Shown here in pieces: positions 1 to 6,788 of a stretch of DNA of 7,237 bases. The stretch is taken from the NCBI GenBank assembly GCA_964468725.1, contig CAYXVU010000279.1, positions 1 through 7,237 on the forward strand. The letters run 5' to 3'. Origin of the DNA: CAYXVU01 sp964468725 (lineage in GTDB: Bacteria; Acidobacteriota; Blastocatellia; UBA7656). The notes below the pieces were generated by a model. The model saw nothing but the letters and a program-made list of their open reading frames with translations. It had not been told where the DNA came from and did no database searches. Both the position numbers and the translations under genes were made by a program. Numbering within the stretch: the first letter of the stretch is position 1; every line of letters begins with the position of its first letter.

Positions 1-20
1 CTCAACCTTCAGCACTGAAC

Positions 21-986
21 ATGGCACTACTACTCAAAGAACATCAGGTCACTGAGCTGCTGAATATCGAGACGGCGATGGCGGCTGTCGAAGAAGCGTT
101 GCGCGATCAAGCCGAAGGGCAGGCTAGCAATCGTTCGCGTTATCGTGTGGCGATGCCAACTTCGCAATTGCATGTGATGGCAGCGGGCGACCGACGACTC
201 GGCATCTACGGGGTGAAGGTGTACACGGCTTCGCGCAAAGGGGCGCGTTTCATGGTGTTGCTCTATGACGGCGAGAGCGGCGATCTGCTGGCGATGATGG
301 AAGCCGACCGTTTGGGACAGATGCGCACTGGCGCAGCATCGGGAGTGGCGACAAAGTATATGGCGCGCGTTGATGCCGCGCGAGTCGGCATTTACGGCAC
401 AGGTTGGCAAGCCGAAAGCCAGTTGCTGGCCGTTTGTGCCGCGCGCCCGATCAAAACGGTCAGCGTCTATGGCCGCAACCCGGAGCGCCGCGAAGCCTTC
501 GCGCGCAAGATGGCCTCGCTATTGCGCGTCGAAGTCGTAGCCGTCGAAAACCCTGAAGACGCGGCGCGCGGTCAAGACATCATCATTACGATTACGACGG
601 CGCGCGAACCTGTGCTGAAAGGCGAATGGGTCGAAGCGGGAACGCATGTCAACGCTGCAGGGTCGAACTTTTTATCGAAAGCCGAAGTCGATGTGGCAAC
701 GATTCAGCGCGCGACTTTGATAGCGGTTGATTCGCTGGAGCAATCGAAGATGGAAGCCGGAGACTTGCTTCCTGCCATTGAGCGCGGGGTGACGAGTTGG
801 GAAGCGATTCGGGAGTTAGGTCAGATCATTGCCGGACAGACGCAAGGGCGAAAGAGCGAAAGTGATATCACCTTTTTCAAATCGAACGGCATCGCGCTCG
901 AAGACATTGCAACGGCGCTGCGCGTTTACCGTTTAGCACAAGAAGGCGGCATTGGTGAAGTTATCCATCTGTGGGAGGAAGATTAG
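21..986 (+). CDS. Ornithine cyclodeaminase / mu-crystallin family NAD(P)-dependent enzyme
   Basis: The 321-residue product is a full-length member of the ornithine cyclodeaminase / alanine dehydrogenase / mu-crystallin family. These cytosolic NAD(P)-dependent enzymes act on amino acids or cyclic imines. The N-terminal half carries the substrate side, including Lys66 in GVKVYT and Arg102 in MRTGA. The Rossmann half has the dinucleotide loop GTGWQA (126-131) and the family stretch VNAAGSN (210-216). Asp237 in AVDS lies near where the catalytic Asp of the cyclodeaminases sits. The C-terminal signature DITFFKSNGIALED (282-295) is intact. The ATG at 21 gives the usual family N-terminus. No clear Shine-Dalgarno is visible in the 20 upstream bases. 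A TGA at 16-18 in another frame could end an upstream gene two bases before this start, which would suggest translational coupling. Substrate cannot be decided: ornithine, alanine or a ketimine are all possible. Confidence 0.9.
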   Translation: MALLLKEHQVTELLNIETAMAAVEEALRDQAEGQASNRSRYRVAMPTSQLHVMAAGDRRLGIYGVKVYTASRKGARFMVLLYDGESGDLLAMMEADRLGQMRTGAASGVATKYMARVDAARVGIYGTGWQAESQLLAVCAARPIKTVSVYGRNPERREAFARKMASLLRVEVVAVENPEDAARGQDIIITITTAREPVLKGEWVEAGTHVNAAGSNFLSKAEVDVATIQRATLIAVDSLEQSKMEAGDLLPAIERGVTSWEAIRELGQIIAGQTQGRKSESDITFFKSNGIALEDIATALRVYRLAQEGGIGEVIHLWEED

Positions 987-1113
987 ATCGAATTTCTGTA
1001 AACGCAGATCGATAGCGCCAAGCTACAACCCCAAGAGAAACAGCGAGAACCAGCAAGGCGACTGAGCCGACGAATAGAACTCAAAATAGATCGTCAAGCT
1101 TAATCTCATCCAT
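961..1113 (-). pseudogene. Possible degenerate single-span membrane peptide, interrupted by TGA
   Basis: An ATG at 1111-1113 on the minus strand overlaps the end of the preceding degenerate frame by eight bases (ATGGATGA), the arrangement seen in translationally coupled gene pairs. The frame runs MDEIKLDDLF, hits TGA at 1081-1083, then continues open with a strongly hydrophobic stretch (VLFVGSVALLVLAVSLGVVA) and a basic tail (WRYRSAF), ending at TAA (961-963). Ignoring the TGA, it would be a 50-residue protein with one membrane span. Its last codons overlap the 3' end of the opposite-strand OCD-family gene. It may be a remnant of a two-gene cassette of small membrane proteins. It is short, so chance cannot be excluded. 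Confidence 0.22.
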
Positions 1114-1667
1114 ATTTGGTAAGAATGGTAACTACCCCGCCTGCGCCTAAGAAGACTACAGAATGCGAAAGCGTGCGAACTTGCCTGGCGAGGTGGCTGT
1201 AATTGCGACACGCATCACTGCCTTCCTCATACATCTTGATCAGCCATTCCCGCTTTTCCTTCTCTTCGGCTTCCTTCAATTGCTCAAAACCGGCATTTTG
1301 AACTGCTGACCTGGCCTACTTTCTCTCTTGATTGGCTGGTGCCAAGCCCATAGCGTACGATGCAAGCATCTGCTGGCAGTTTAGTACGGACGTAAAAGCA
1401 GCAATCAACAAAGATTACTCACCATGTTCTCATCCCTTGAAAATGATTGATTTCGGCGATTGTATGCGGCCAAAGATCAAGCAGGATTGTCGCAACTCGC
1501 CAGTCCGATGGCGTTACGGTTGCCTCTGAGGAACCTCAAACAATGAAAGAGCCAACCCTGAGTACGGCCTGCATTGGCAGCCTAGCGGAACTCGTCAAGC
1601 AGACGGACTCGTAAATCTCAACACCCCCAAGTGCGGCGGAGCCGCCAGCAGACTCCCCATCTCCTGA
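987..1667. other. Long intergenic stretch with no confident gene
   Basis: These 681 bases contain no reading frame on either strand that I can assign to a family, and parts of it (for example 1081-1140 and 1381-1440) are visibly richer in A+T than the neighbouring genes. The only coding-like signal is on the minus strand at about 961-1414 and is described separately. Just after the upstream stop codon there is an imperfect hairpin: ATCGA at 987-991 pairs with TCGAT at 1009-1013, and TCTG pairs with CAGA inside it. It has no T tract, so it is at best a weak terminator. A small GC hairpin, GCGGC-GGA-GCCGC, lies at 1633-1645. The stretch 1419-1632 shows nothing I can interpret. Confidence 0.6.
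1106..1414 (-). pseudogene. Possible degenerate small membrane-protein reading frame
   Basis: Read on the minus strand, the frame between TAA (1415-1417) and TGA (1106-1108) is open for about 102 codons apart from one TAG at 1316-1318. The part after the TAG reads like real protein. A charged, probably helical segment (EQLKEAEEKEKREWLIKMYE) is followed by a basic linker and a short hydrophobic segment (VVFLGAGGVVTIL) close to the C-terminus. The part before the TAG includes MLASYAMGLAPANQERK, starting from an ATG at 1367-1369. The only ATG downstream of the TAG is at 1232-1234, which would give a 42-residue peptide. No convincing ribosome binding site is visible for either start. I do not recognise a family. 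The alternatives are a decayed gene, a short intact gene from 1234, or chance. Confidence 0.27.
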
Positions 1668-1696
1668 TTGCCCTGCACAGAGCCGTTGGGTATGAT
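1668..1696 (+). promoter_or_regulatory. Probable sigma-70-type promoter for pckA
   Basis: TTGCCC (1668-1673) and TATGAT (1691-1696) are separated by exactly 17 bases. They match the -35 and -10 consensus at 4/6 and 5/6 positions. Transcription would start near 1703, giving a leader of about 43 bases before the ATG at 1746. The same TTGCC-type -35 occurs in the promoter upstream of the HAD gene, which supports both calls. The position also argues against the longer frame that opens with TTG at 1668, because that codon falls inside the -35 element. Confidence 0.5.
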
Positions 1697-1734
1697 AACG
1701 GCGCAATGGAATGGTACAGATCTTTTCATACATC

Positions 1735-1741
1735 AGGAGGG
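1735..1741 (+). promoter_or_regulatory. Ribosome binding site fixing the pckA start
   Basis: AGGAGGG ends four bases before the ATG at 1746 (AGGAGG with a spacing of five). It is the strongest Shine-Dalgarno in the window. It selects the ATG at 1746 over the in-frame TTG at 1668, which would add 26 residues with no resemblance to the family. Confidence 0.85.
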
Positions 1742-1745
1742 CATT

Positions 1746-3314
1746 ATGAGTAAACCAATTAGCAAACCCGCAGGTCTGCCGGTCGAACCGAAATCGGTTA
1801 TTTGGAATCCTTCGCCCGAAGGCCTGCGCGAACTCGCCTTACAGATGCCGAATACGCGCGTCACCAAGTATCAAAACTCCAACACCCAAACCCGTGTAGA
1901 TGCGCGTTCCAAACTGTCAACCTATGTCGTCACTGATACTCCCGAACGCCACGACGCGCTGACCATTACGCGAGAAGAGTACGAGCGGGTCACCAAACTG
2001 CAAAACGATTACATACGCGGTTGCGATATGATCGTTATCGAAGGTTACATCGGCAACGATCCCGACTTCCGCGTTCCGGCTCGGCTCATCATTGAAAGCG
2101 CGAACGCCAATGTCGCGGGCATGCAGCAGCATTTATACTATCCGGCCAGTGATCGGGAACTCTCCGGCTTCGAACCGCGTCTTACGGTTATCTACACGCC
2201 GAATCTGGCGATGCCAAACTACCCGGCAGACCGTCTGATCGCCGTCGATTTGGATAACGGCATCACCCGAGTCTTCAACAGCGACTACTTCGGCGAGTCG
2301 AAAAAAGGCGGCCTGCGAATGTGGAATCAGTTGGTCTATGATCGCGGCGGTTTGGCGCTACATGCCGGATGCAAAGTCATTCCGGTCGGCGAGCAAAACC
2401 GCGTTGGCCTGATTATTGGGCTATCGGGAACCGGCAAGACGACGACAACTTTCACCAAGCAGAATAACTCTTCGCCCGTGCAAGACGACTTCGTCGCTTT
2501 GATGCCGGGCGGCAAAGTCTATGCGACCGAGAACGGGTGCTTTGCTAAAACTTTTGGCTTGAATGAAAAAGACGAGCCGACGATTTACGGCGCGGTCACC
2601 AGTGAGAACGCCTATTTGGAAAACGTTTCGCAGGATGATGCGGGCGAGTTGGATTTCTATAACACCAGCTACACGCAGAACGGTCGTGCTGTCGTGCGCA
2701 TGGCTGATATTGCGGGCGCAATGGACGCACAGCACATCAAATCAGCGGACTTCCTGCTCATCCTCAACCGCAACGACAATATCATTCCGGGCGTCGCCAA
2801 ATTGGATCGCCATCAAGCGGCAGCCTATTTCATGTTGGGCGAAACGCGCGGCACCTCTGCCGGTGGCGCTGCCGAAGCAGGCAAATTCTTGCGCGTGCCG
2901 GGAACCAATCCGTTCTTCCCGCTCAAGCATGCCTACCAAGGCAATCGCTTTTGGGAGTTGCTGGAATCTTCGCCAATGGAGATTTACCTGATGAACACGG
3001 GGCGCGTTGGCGGCGGCGATGGAGACGAACGATCACAGAAGGTTCGCATTCATCATTCGTCGGCCATCGTCAAAGCACTTGCCGAAGGCACCATTGAATG
3101 GGAGAGCGACCCGGATTTCGGCTACCTCGTTGCGACGAGCGTGCCGGAGATGGGCAAAGAAGATGAATCCATTCTGCAACCGCGCAAACTCTACGAGCAG
3201 CAAGGGCGGATGGACGAATACGAGAAGATCGTCGAACGATTGAAGACCGAACGCCGCGACTACATGCAGAAGTGGGAAGGTCTCAATCCCGAAATCGCGC
3301 GCGCCGTCGAGTAG
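1746..3314 (+). CDS. pckA: Phosphoenolpyruvate carboxykinase (ATP-type), divergent
   Basis: The 522-residue product is a phosphoenolpyruvate carboxykinase, which converts oxaloacetate and ATP to PEP, ADP and CO2 in the cytosol at the entry to gluconeogenesis. The P-loop GLSGTGKT (225-232, Lys231) is of the ATP class, not the GTP class. A metal/substrate pair is present: Lys187 in GESKKGG and His206 in LALHAG, 19 residues apart as in the E. coli enzyme (Lys213/His232). Asp247-Asp248 in VQDDF stand for the kinase-2 aspartates, followed by ENGCFAKT (262-269), Arg314 in NGRAVV and NTGRVGG (417-423). The C-terminal DPR-like ILQPRKLY also fits. The N-terminal substrate motif, normally TGRSPKDK, is replaced by ARSKLSTY with only Arg54 kept. 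The kinase-2 region is two to three residues further from the P-loop than usual. Length is close to the family norm (about 530-540). The gene stands alone, with its own promoter and terminator. Confidence 0.88.
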   Translation: MSKPISKPAGLPVEPKSVIWNPSPEGLRELALQMPNTRVTKYQNSNTQTRVDARSKLSTYVVTDTPERHDALTITREEYERVTKLQNDYIRGCDMIVIEGYIGNDPDFRVPARLIIESANANVAGMQQHLYYPASDRELSGFEPRLTVIYTPNLAMPNYPADRLIAVDLDNGITRVFNSDYFGESKKGGLRMWNQLVYDRGGLALHAGCKVIPVGEQNRVGLIIGLSGTGKTTTTFTKQNNSSPVQDDFVALMPGGKVYATENGCFAKTFGLNEKDEPTIYGAVTSENAYLENVSQDDAGELDFYNTSYTQNGRAVVRMADIAGAMDAQHIKSADFLLILNRNDNIIPGVAKLDRHQAAAYFMLGETRGTSAGGAAEAGKFLRVPGTNPFFPLKHAYQGNRFWELLESSPMEIYLMNTGRVGGGDGDERSQKVRIHHSSAIVKALAEGTIEWESDPDFGYLVATSVPEMGKEDESILQPRKLYEQQGRMDEYEKIVERLKTERRDYMQKWEGLNPEIARAVE

Positions 3315-3343
3315 GATTGTTCTTCTCAATGTTGAGTCAAAGC

Positions 3344-3372
3344 AATAGGGGTGAATCTCTCGCCCCTATTTT
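3344..3372 (+). terminator. Intrinsic terminator of pckA
   Basis: A perfect 11-bp stem with one G-T wobble forms between AATAGGGGTGA (3344-3354) and TCGCCCCTATT (3360-3370), with loop ATCTC. The stem runs straight into TT (3371-3372), so the T tract is TTTT (3369-3372). It begins 30 bases after the pckA stop codon. On the minus strand the stem is followed by GCTTTG, so it would act less well for the convergent LEA-type gene, although the hairpin itself is symmetric. Confidence 0.78.
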
Positions 3373-3492
3373 ATCGCCGAAGACCATCAATAGCGATTTG
3401 CCATTCGGCGCGACCCCAATCATCTTTAACACCAAGGCCGCAAAGCCAGAATGGTTTGCGATTGGGCTCTCTGCGTGCCACTCGCCACTTCG

Positions 3493-4014
3493 TCAAAATG
3501 TAAGGCGACTGGCGCGAAGCAGAGAAGCGGCGTCAACCAAGGATTTCAGCGGTATCTCGCCCGACAGGCTTTTCTCAAAGCGTTTCTCGAAAACCAGCAG
3601 CGGCAAGGTGAAAGCCGTATCGAGATCGAACTGCAAACGGCCTTTATTGCGAAAGGCCGACCACACGACTTTGGGAATCGAACGCAGGTTCACCGTAAAT
3701 GGCAGATTGACGAGTACAGGCCTTTTGCCGCCGACTTTCATCTCGCCTGCATAGTCGCCGCTGATTGCGTCCATGCGAAAGAGCCGCAAGTCGAATTGAA
3801 AATCTTTGAGCCTAACCGGTATAGGGTTCGAGATGCTCAAAGCGAGCGACATCCGCGCTGTCCGCTCTTGAAAATTGATAGCTTCCAGTACCACTTCGTT
3901 GACTTTGATGCCGATGATTTTGCTATCGGCAGAGCGGTTTTGCGCTGATGCGCTTGCCGCGCCGGTCAACATCAAAATCGTGACCCATATAGTTGCCCAG
4001 TATCTCTTCATCAT
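3493..4014 (-). CDS. Exported LEA-type-2 (LEA14-like) protein
   Basis: The 173-residue protein begins with a Sec signal peptide: basic MMKRYW, a hydrophobic core to about residue 20, then the cleavage motif ASA before Gln25. The mature part, about 149 residues, looks like a beta-rich LEA type 2 domain. It has alternating hydrophobic strands, the family Asn-Pro turn in SISNPIPVRL (Asn63-Pro64), a following strand DFQFDLRLF, then glycine and proline turns. Family members are linked to desiccation or general stress, and a few serve as periplasmic or outer-membrane partners, but the bacterial exported forms have no settled role. Two adjacent ATGs (4014 and 4011) are possible. GAAGG five bases before the first favours it. 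The gene is convergent with pckA and divergent from the HAD gene, so it is probably a single-gene unit. I see no clear promoter for it. Confidence 0.72.
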   Translation of the reverse strand: MMKRYWATIWVTILMLTGAASASAQNRSADSKIIGIKVNEVVLEAINFQERTARMSLALSISNPIPVRLKDFQFDLRLFRMDAISGDYAGEMKVGGKRPVLVNLPFTVNLRSIPKVVWSAFRNKGRLQFDLDTAFTLPLLVFEKRFEKSLSGEIPLKSLVDAASLLRASRLTF

Positions 4015-4117
4015 TCCTACCTTCAGGGTTGCGCCTTCTGATAAAGGATTGGCCTAACAGCCGAAAGTTAGAGTTTTGACTTCGCCTCTCCGGTTGCTTG
4101 CCGCCGACAACAAAGAA

Positions 4118-4146
4118 TTGCCTCGCCACCGACACGCCACTATAAT
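4118..4146 (+). promoter_or_regulatory. Near-consensus sigma-70-type promoter for the HAD gene
   Basis: TTGCCT (4118-4123) and a perfect TATAAT (4141-4146) are separated by 17 bases, the best promoter in the window. Transcription would start around 4153, about 25 bases before the ATG at 4178. This rules out the in-frame TTG at 4076 as the usual start, because it would lie upstream of the transcript. The promoter sits in the 163-base gap between the divergent LEA-type and HAD genes. Confidence 0.65.
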
Positions 4147-4177
4147 TCCAGATTCGTTGAACCGGCAGAAAGAAGGC

Positions 4178-4867
4178 ATGCGCGATAAAGAGAAAAAACT
4201 GCAAGCGATTCTTTTCGACCTCGACGGCACGCTCATTGATACGACGAACCTGATTCTTCGTTGTTTTGAGCACACCTGGCAGACGGTCTGCGCGATGACG
4301 CACGCGCGCGAAGCGTTGATTGCCACCTTCGGCATTCCCTTGCGTGAAGCAATGCGGCAACTGGCAGAGCAGGCGCGAACTCATCTGGCGATCAGTCTGG
4401 ATGATGAAACCCTCCTCAATCGGTTGCTGAGCGAATATCGCGCTTTTAATCTGGCCAATCATGACACGCTGGCGCAGCCCTTCGAGGGCACGCGCCAGGT
4501 ATTGGACCAACTACGGATGCGCGGCTATCGGACCGGCATCGTCACTTCGAAAAGTCGTGAACTGGCCGTGCGCGGTTTGAAATTGTGCGCGCTCGACGGA
4601 CTGATTGACGAAGCGATTTTTCTGGAAGACACAATGCGGCACAAACCGGAGCCGGAGCCGATTTTGGCTGCGCTCAGCCTCTTCAACTTGCCCGCGCAGG
4701 CAGCGGTCTATGTGGGCGATAGTAGCCACGATATGATGGCCGGACGCGCGGCAGGAGTGATGACGGTTGCGGCGTTGTGGGGGCCGATGCCGCGCGCCGA
4801 ACTGGAAAACCAGCAGCCCGATCACCTGGCGCAATCGGTCTTCGACTTGCTGGAGATATTTGATTAA
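4178..4867 (+). CDS. HAD-superfamily phosphatase, PpaX/Gph-like
   Basis: The 229-residue product is a soluble haloacid-dehalogenase-type phosphohydrolase with all four motifs. Motif I is FDLDGT with nucleophile Asp14 and acid/base Asp16. Motif II is IVTSKS (Thr123/Ser124), motif III is Lys156 in RHKPEPEP, and motif IV is VGDSSHDMMAG with Asp181 and Asp185. Residues of about 22-90 form a helical C1-type cap. The KPEPEP and GDSxHDxxAG forms are close to those of pyrophosphatase PpaX and phosphoglycolate phosphatase Gph, so a small phosphate ester or pyrophosphate is the likely substrate, but sequence alone does not decide. The start at 4178 places motif I at the usual distance from the N-terminus and follows a strong promoter. 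The purine-rich AGAAGG ends only one base before the ATG, an unusually short spacing. The next gene starts 85 bases downstream and may be cotranscribed. Confidence 0.88.
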   Translation: MRDKEKKLQAILFDLDGTLIDTTNLILRCFEHTWQTVCAMTHAREALIATFGIPLREAMRQLAEQARTHLAISLDDETLLNRLLSEYRAFNLANHDTLAQPFEGTRQVLDQLRMRGYRTGIVTSKSRELAVRGLKLCALDGLIDEAIFLEDTMRHKPEPEPILAALSLFNLPAQAAVYVGDSSHDMMAGRAAGVMTVAALWGPMPRAELENQQPDHLAQSVFDLLEIFD

Positions 4868-4869
4868 AC

Positions 4870-4936
4870 GGTTTTCGGTTGCCGGGTTGGTTGTTTGTTA
4901 TTACTCGCAGGGTTTTACCCTGTGCTGACCGAAACC
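4870..4936 (+). promoter_or_regulatory. Nested inverted repeats in the leader of the radical SAM gene
   Basis: The 85-base gap before the radical SAM gene holds two nested inverted repeats. The outer arms are GGTTTTCGGT (4870-4879) and ACCGAAACC (4928-4936), which pair over nine bases with one bulged T. The inner hairpin is CGCAGGGT-TTT-ACCCTGTG (4906-4924), eight pairs with one wobble. No T tract follows, so it is not an ordinary terminator. The outer arm begins three bases after the HAD stop codon, and the structure ends 16 bases before the ATG at 4953, which has no clear Shine-Dalgarno. A role in mRNA stability, translation control or protein binding is inference. No known riboswitch class is recognised, and it is much too short for a cobalamin riboswitch. 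Confidence 0.4.
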
Positions 4937-4952
4937 TGAAACGATCTGACAC

Positions 4953-6788
4953 ATGCAGAAAATTCGAGAACGTTATAAAAAGATTCTTCGCGAAGAGCAG
5001 GGACTCATCTATCACAAACCGCGCGGGTTGGGTCTCGATATTGCCTTAGCCTATCCGAATACCTACCACATCGGCATGTCAAATCTTGGGTTTCAATCGG
5101 TCTATCAACTCCTCAATTCCCGCGCCGGTATTCGCTGCGAGCGGGTTTTCGTACCCGACTCCGATCTGGAAAGGGAGTTCGAACGCACGCGCACGCCGCT
5201 TCTTACGTTGGAATCGCAAACGGCGGTTGCGGAATTTGACGTGTTGGCCGTATCGGTTTCCTTCGAGACCGATTATCTGAACCTCCCCAAATTGCTCCGC
5301 TTGTCGCGCCTTCCGGTTCGGGCTGTCGAACGTAACGAGTGGCATCCGCTGGTAGTGATGGGCGGGGCGGCGGCATTTTTGAACCCTGAGCCGGTCGCCG
5401 AATTCGTTGATGTCGTCTGCGTCGGCGAAGGCGAGGTCTTAGTCCCGGCGCTCTTGCAAGCGATGCGAGAGTGCGAATCGCGCGATGAGTTACTCCTGCG
5501 ATTAGCACAAGAGCCGGGTTTCTATATCCCAAAATTTTATGAAGCGCGCTATCACGACGATGGCAGCGTTTGCGACATTACAGCGACCAACGGCGCACCG
5601 TCGCGCGTCTTCACGATGCGAAACCCGATGCGCAAGCAAGAGGGTTTCGGTCAGTTTGAAGACGCCTTCATTCCGGCTAGCGAGATTCTGACCGACAACA
5701 CGGAGATGAGCGGGCGGTATTTGATGGAGATTTCGCGCGGCTGTTCAATGGGCTGCCGGTTTTGCTGGGCGGGCTACTCGTATCTTGCGCCGCGCGTCTT
5801 CTCGGCTGAAAAGTTGTTGGGTCGCGCAGCCGAGATGCGGCAGTACACCGATAAGATCGGATTGGTTGCCACAGCGGTATGCGATCACCCGGAGATTCAT
5901 GAAATTCTTGATGGCTTGGAGCAACTCGATTATCAAGTCTCGGTCTCCTCGTTACGATTGGATCAAATCTCGCCCGCATTGCTGGATGCTTTAGTGCGCC
6001 GCAACGATCAGCAAATCGCCATTGCACCGGAGACCGGCTCGGATCGCCTGCGTCGCGTCATCAACAAGAATCTGACCAACGATGAAATCGTCGAAATCGC
6101 CGATATGATCTTCGAGCGCGGCATCTTCAATCTGAAGCTCTATATGATGATCGGGCTGCCGACGGAAGAGGAAGAAGACCTCGATGCGATTGTCGAACTC
6201 ACCGAGCGCATCCGCGACCGCATGATGGAAATCGGTCGCAGCCGCGGTCGCGTCGGCACGATCATCGTTTCGCTCAACGCCTTCGTGCCCAAACCGCAGA
6301 CCCCGTTTCAGTGGGAGCCGATTCAACCCGAACGCGTGCTCGATCAGAAGATCAAGTACTTGACGCGGGCTTTCAAACCCATGCCGAATGTCGAAGTTCG
6401 CGCCATGTCGTCGCGCATTGCACAACTGCAAGCTTTGTTGTCGCTCGGTGACCGTCGCGTTGCAGAGTTTATTTTGGAAGCCGACCGCACCGGCAATTGG
6501 CGACAAGCCATGCGCGACTGGGTGGCGTATCCGCTGCGCCGTCGCGCCCTTGAAGAAGAACTTCCTTGGCAAATCGTTGACATCGGATTGACGACGGAGT
6601 TTATGAAGAAAGAGTACGTGCGCGCTCTGGCGGAGAAGATCACCAAACCCTGTCCGGCGATTGATCCGTGCATACGCTGCGGCGTGTGCGACCCGCGCAA
6701 TGTGCCGGAAAATGCGTTGGTGCAATTAAGCTGGATGAAACCCGCGACTGTCCTGCCGCAGGCCGCAGTCATTTTGGCAGGCGAATAA
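4953..6788 (+). CDS. B12-binding-type radical SAM protein, TIGR03960-like, function unknown
   Basis: The 611-residue protein matches the architecture of the uncharacterised TIGR03960-type radical SAM family. Residues of about 25-170 form a cobalamin-binding-like Rossmann domain with the family pattern ALAYPNTYHIGMSNLGFQ, LLTLESQ, VMGGAAAFLNPEP and VCVGEGE. The classical DxHxxG cobalamin motif is absent, as I recall for this family. The radical SAM core has Cys264, Cys268 and Cys271 in SRGCSMGCRFCWAGY (CxxxCxxC) for the 4Fe-4S cluster. Later core elements are IAPETGSDRLRR (357-368) and LKLYMMIGLPTEEEEDL (394-410). A C-terminal cluster, Cys567, Cys573, Cys576 and Cys579 (CxxCGVC), could hold another iron-sulfur cluster. 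Many relatives are fused or adjacent to a DUF2344 domain, which is absent here. The reaction is unknown. The start at 4953 gives the family N-terminus but lacks a good ribosome binding site. Confidence 0.85.
   Translation: MQKIRERYKKILREEQGLIYHKPRGLGLDIALAYPNTYHIGMSNLGFQSVYQLLNSRAGIRCERVFVPDSDLEREFERTRTPLLTLESQTAVAEFDVLAVSVSFETDYLNLPKLLRLSRLPVRAVERNEWHPLVVMGGAAAFLNPEPVAEFVDVVCVGEGEVLVPALLQAMRECESRDELLLRLAQEPGFYIPKFYEARYHDDGSVCDITATNGAPSRVFTMRNPMRKQEGFGQFEDAFIPASEILTDNTEMSGRYLMEISRGCSMGCRFCWAGYSYLAPRVFSAEKLLGRAAEMRQYTDKIGLVATAVCDHPEIHEILDGLEQLDYQVSVSSLRLDQISPALLDALVRRNDQQIAIAPETGSDRLRRVINKNLTNDEIVEIADMIFERGIFNLKLYMMIGLPTEEEEDLDAIVELTERIRDRMMEIGRSRGRVGTIIVSLNAFVPKPQTPFQWEPIQPERVLDQKIKYLTRAFKPMPNVEVRAMSSRIAQLQALLSLGDRRVAEFILEADRTGNWRQAMRDWVAYPLRRRALEEELPWQIVDIGLTTEFMKKEYVRALAEKITKPCPAIDPCIRCGVCDPRNVPENALVQLSWMKPATVLPQAAVILAGE

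Noticed and set aside
1..18. Possible last codons of an upstream gene ending in TGA at 16-18.
   Set aside because: Five codons are too few to support a gene call. The possibility is only noted as context for the OCD-family start.
1332..1529. A 65-codon plus-strand open frame in the long intergenic stretch.
   Set aside because: It starts only at TTG, has no ribosome binding site, and its protein has no recognisable domain or hydrophobic pattern.
1584..1620. Stretch resembling the D-arm and anticodon arm of a class II tRNA (GCGGAACTCG, then GCAGACGG and ACTCGTAAATC).
   Set aside because: No acceptor stem, no T-arm with a GTTCGA-type loop and no 3' CCA-like end can be paired around it. The anticodon stem does not close. 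It is probably chance.
3337..3492. Open frame of 51 codons continuing in phase after the TGA of the LEA-type gene on the minus strand, suggesting stop-codon readthrough.
   Set aside because: A run of this length without stops is expected fairly often at this base composition. Its end runs through the pckA terminator stem, and the LEA domain is already complete before the TGA.
4076..4177. Longer form of the HAD protein starting from TTG, with 34 extra residues.
   Set aside because: The extra residues do not resemble the family, and the near-consensus promoter lies inside them, so the message starts after this TTG.
5991..6725. Long minus-strand open frame opposite the radical SAM gene (244 codons).
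   Set aside because: It mirrors the codon structure of the well-supported radical SAM gene, has no domain I recognise, and shows the low-complexity, His/Arg-rich composition typical of an antisense shadow.
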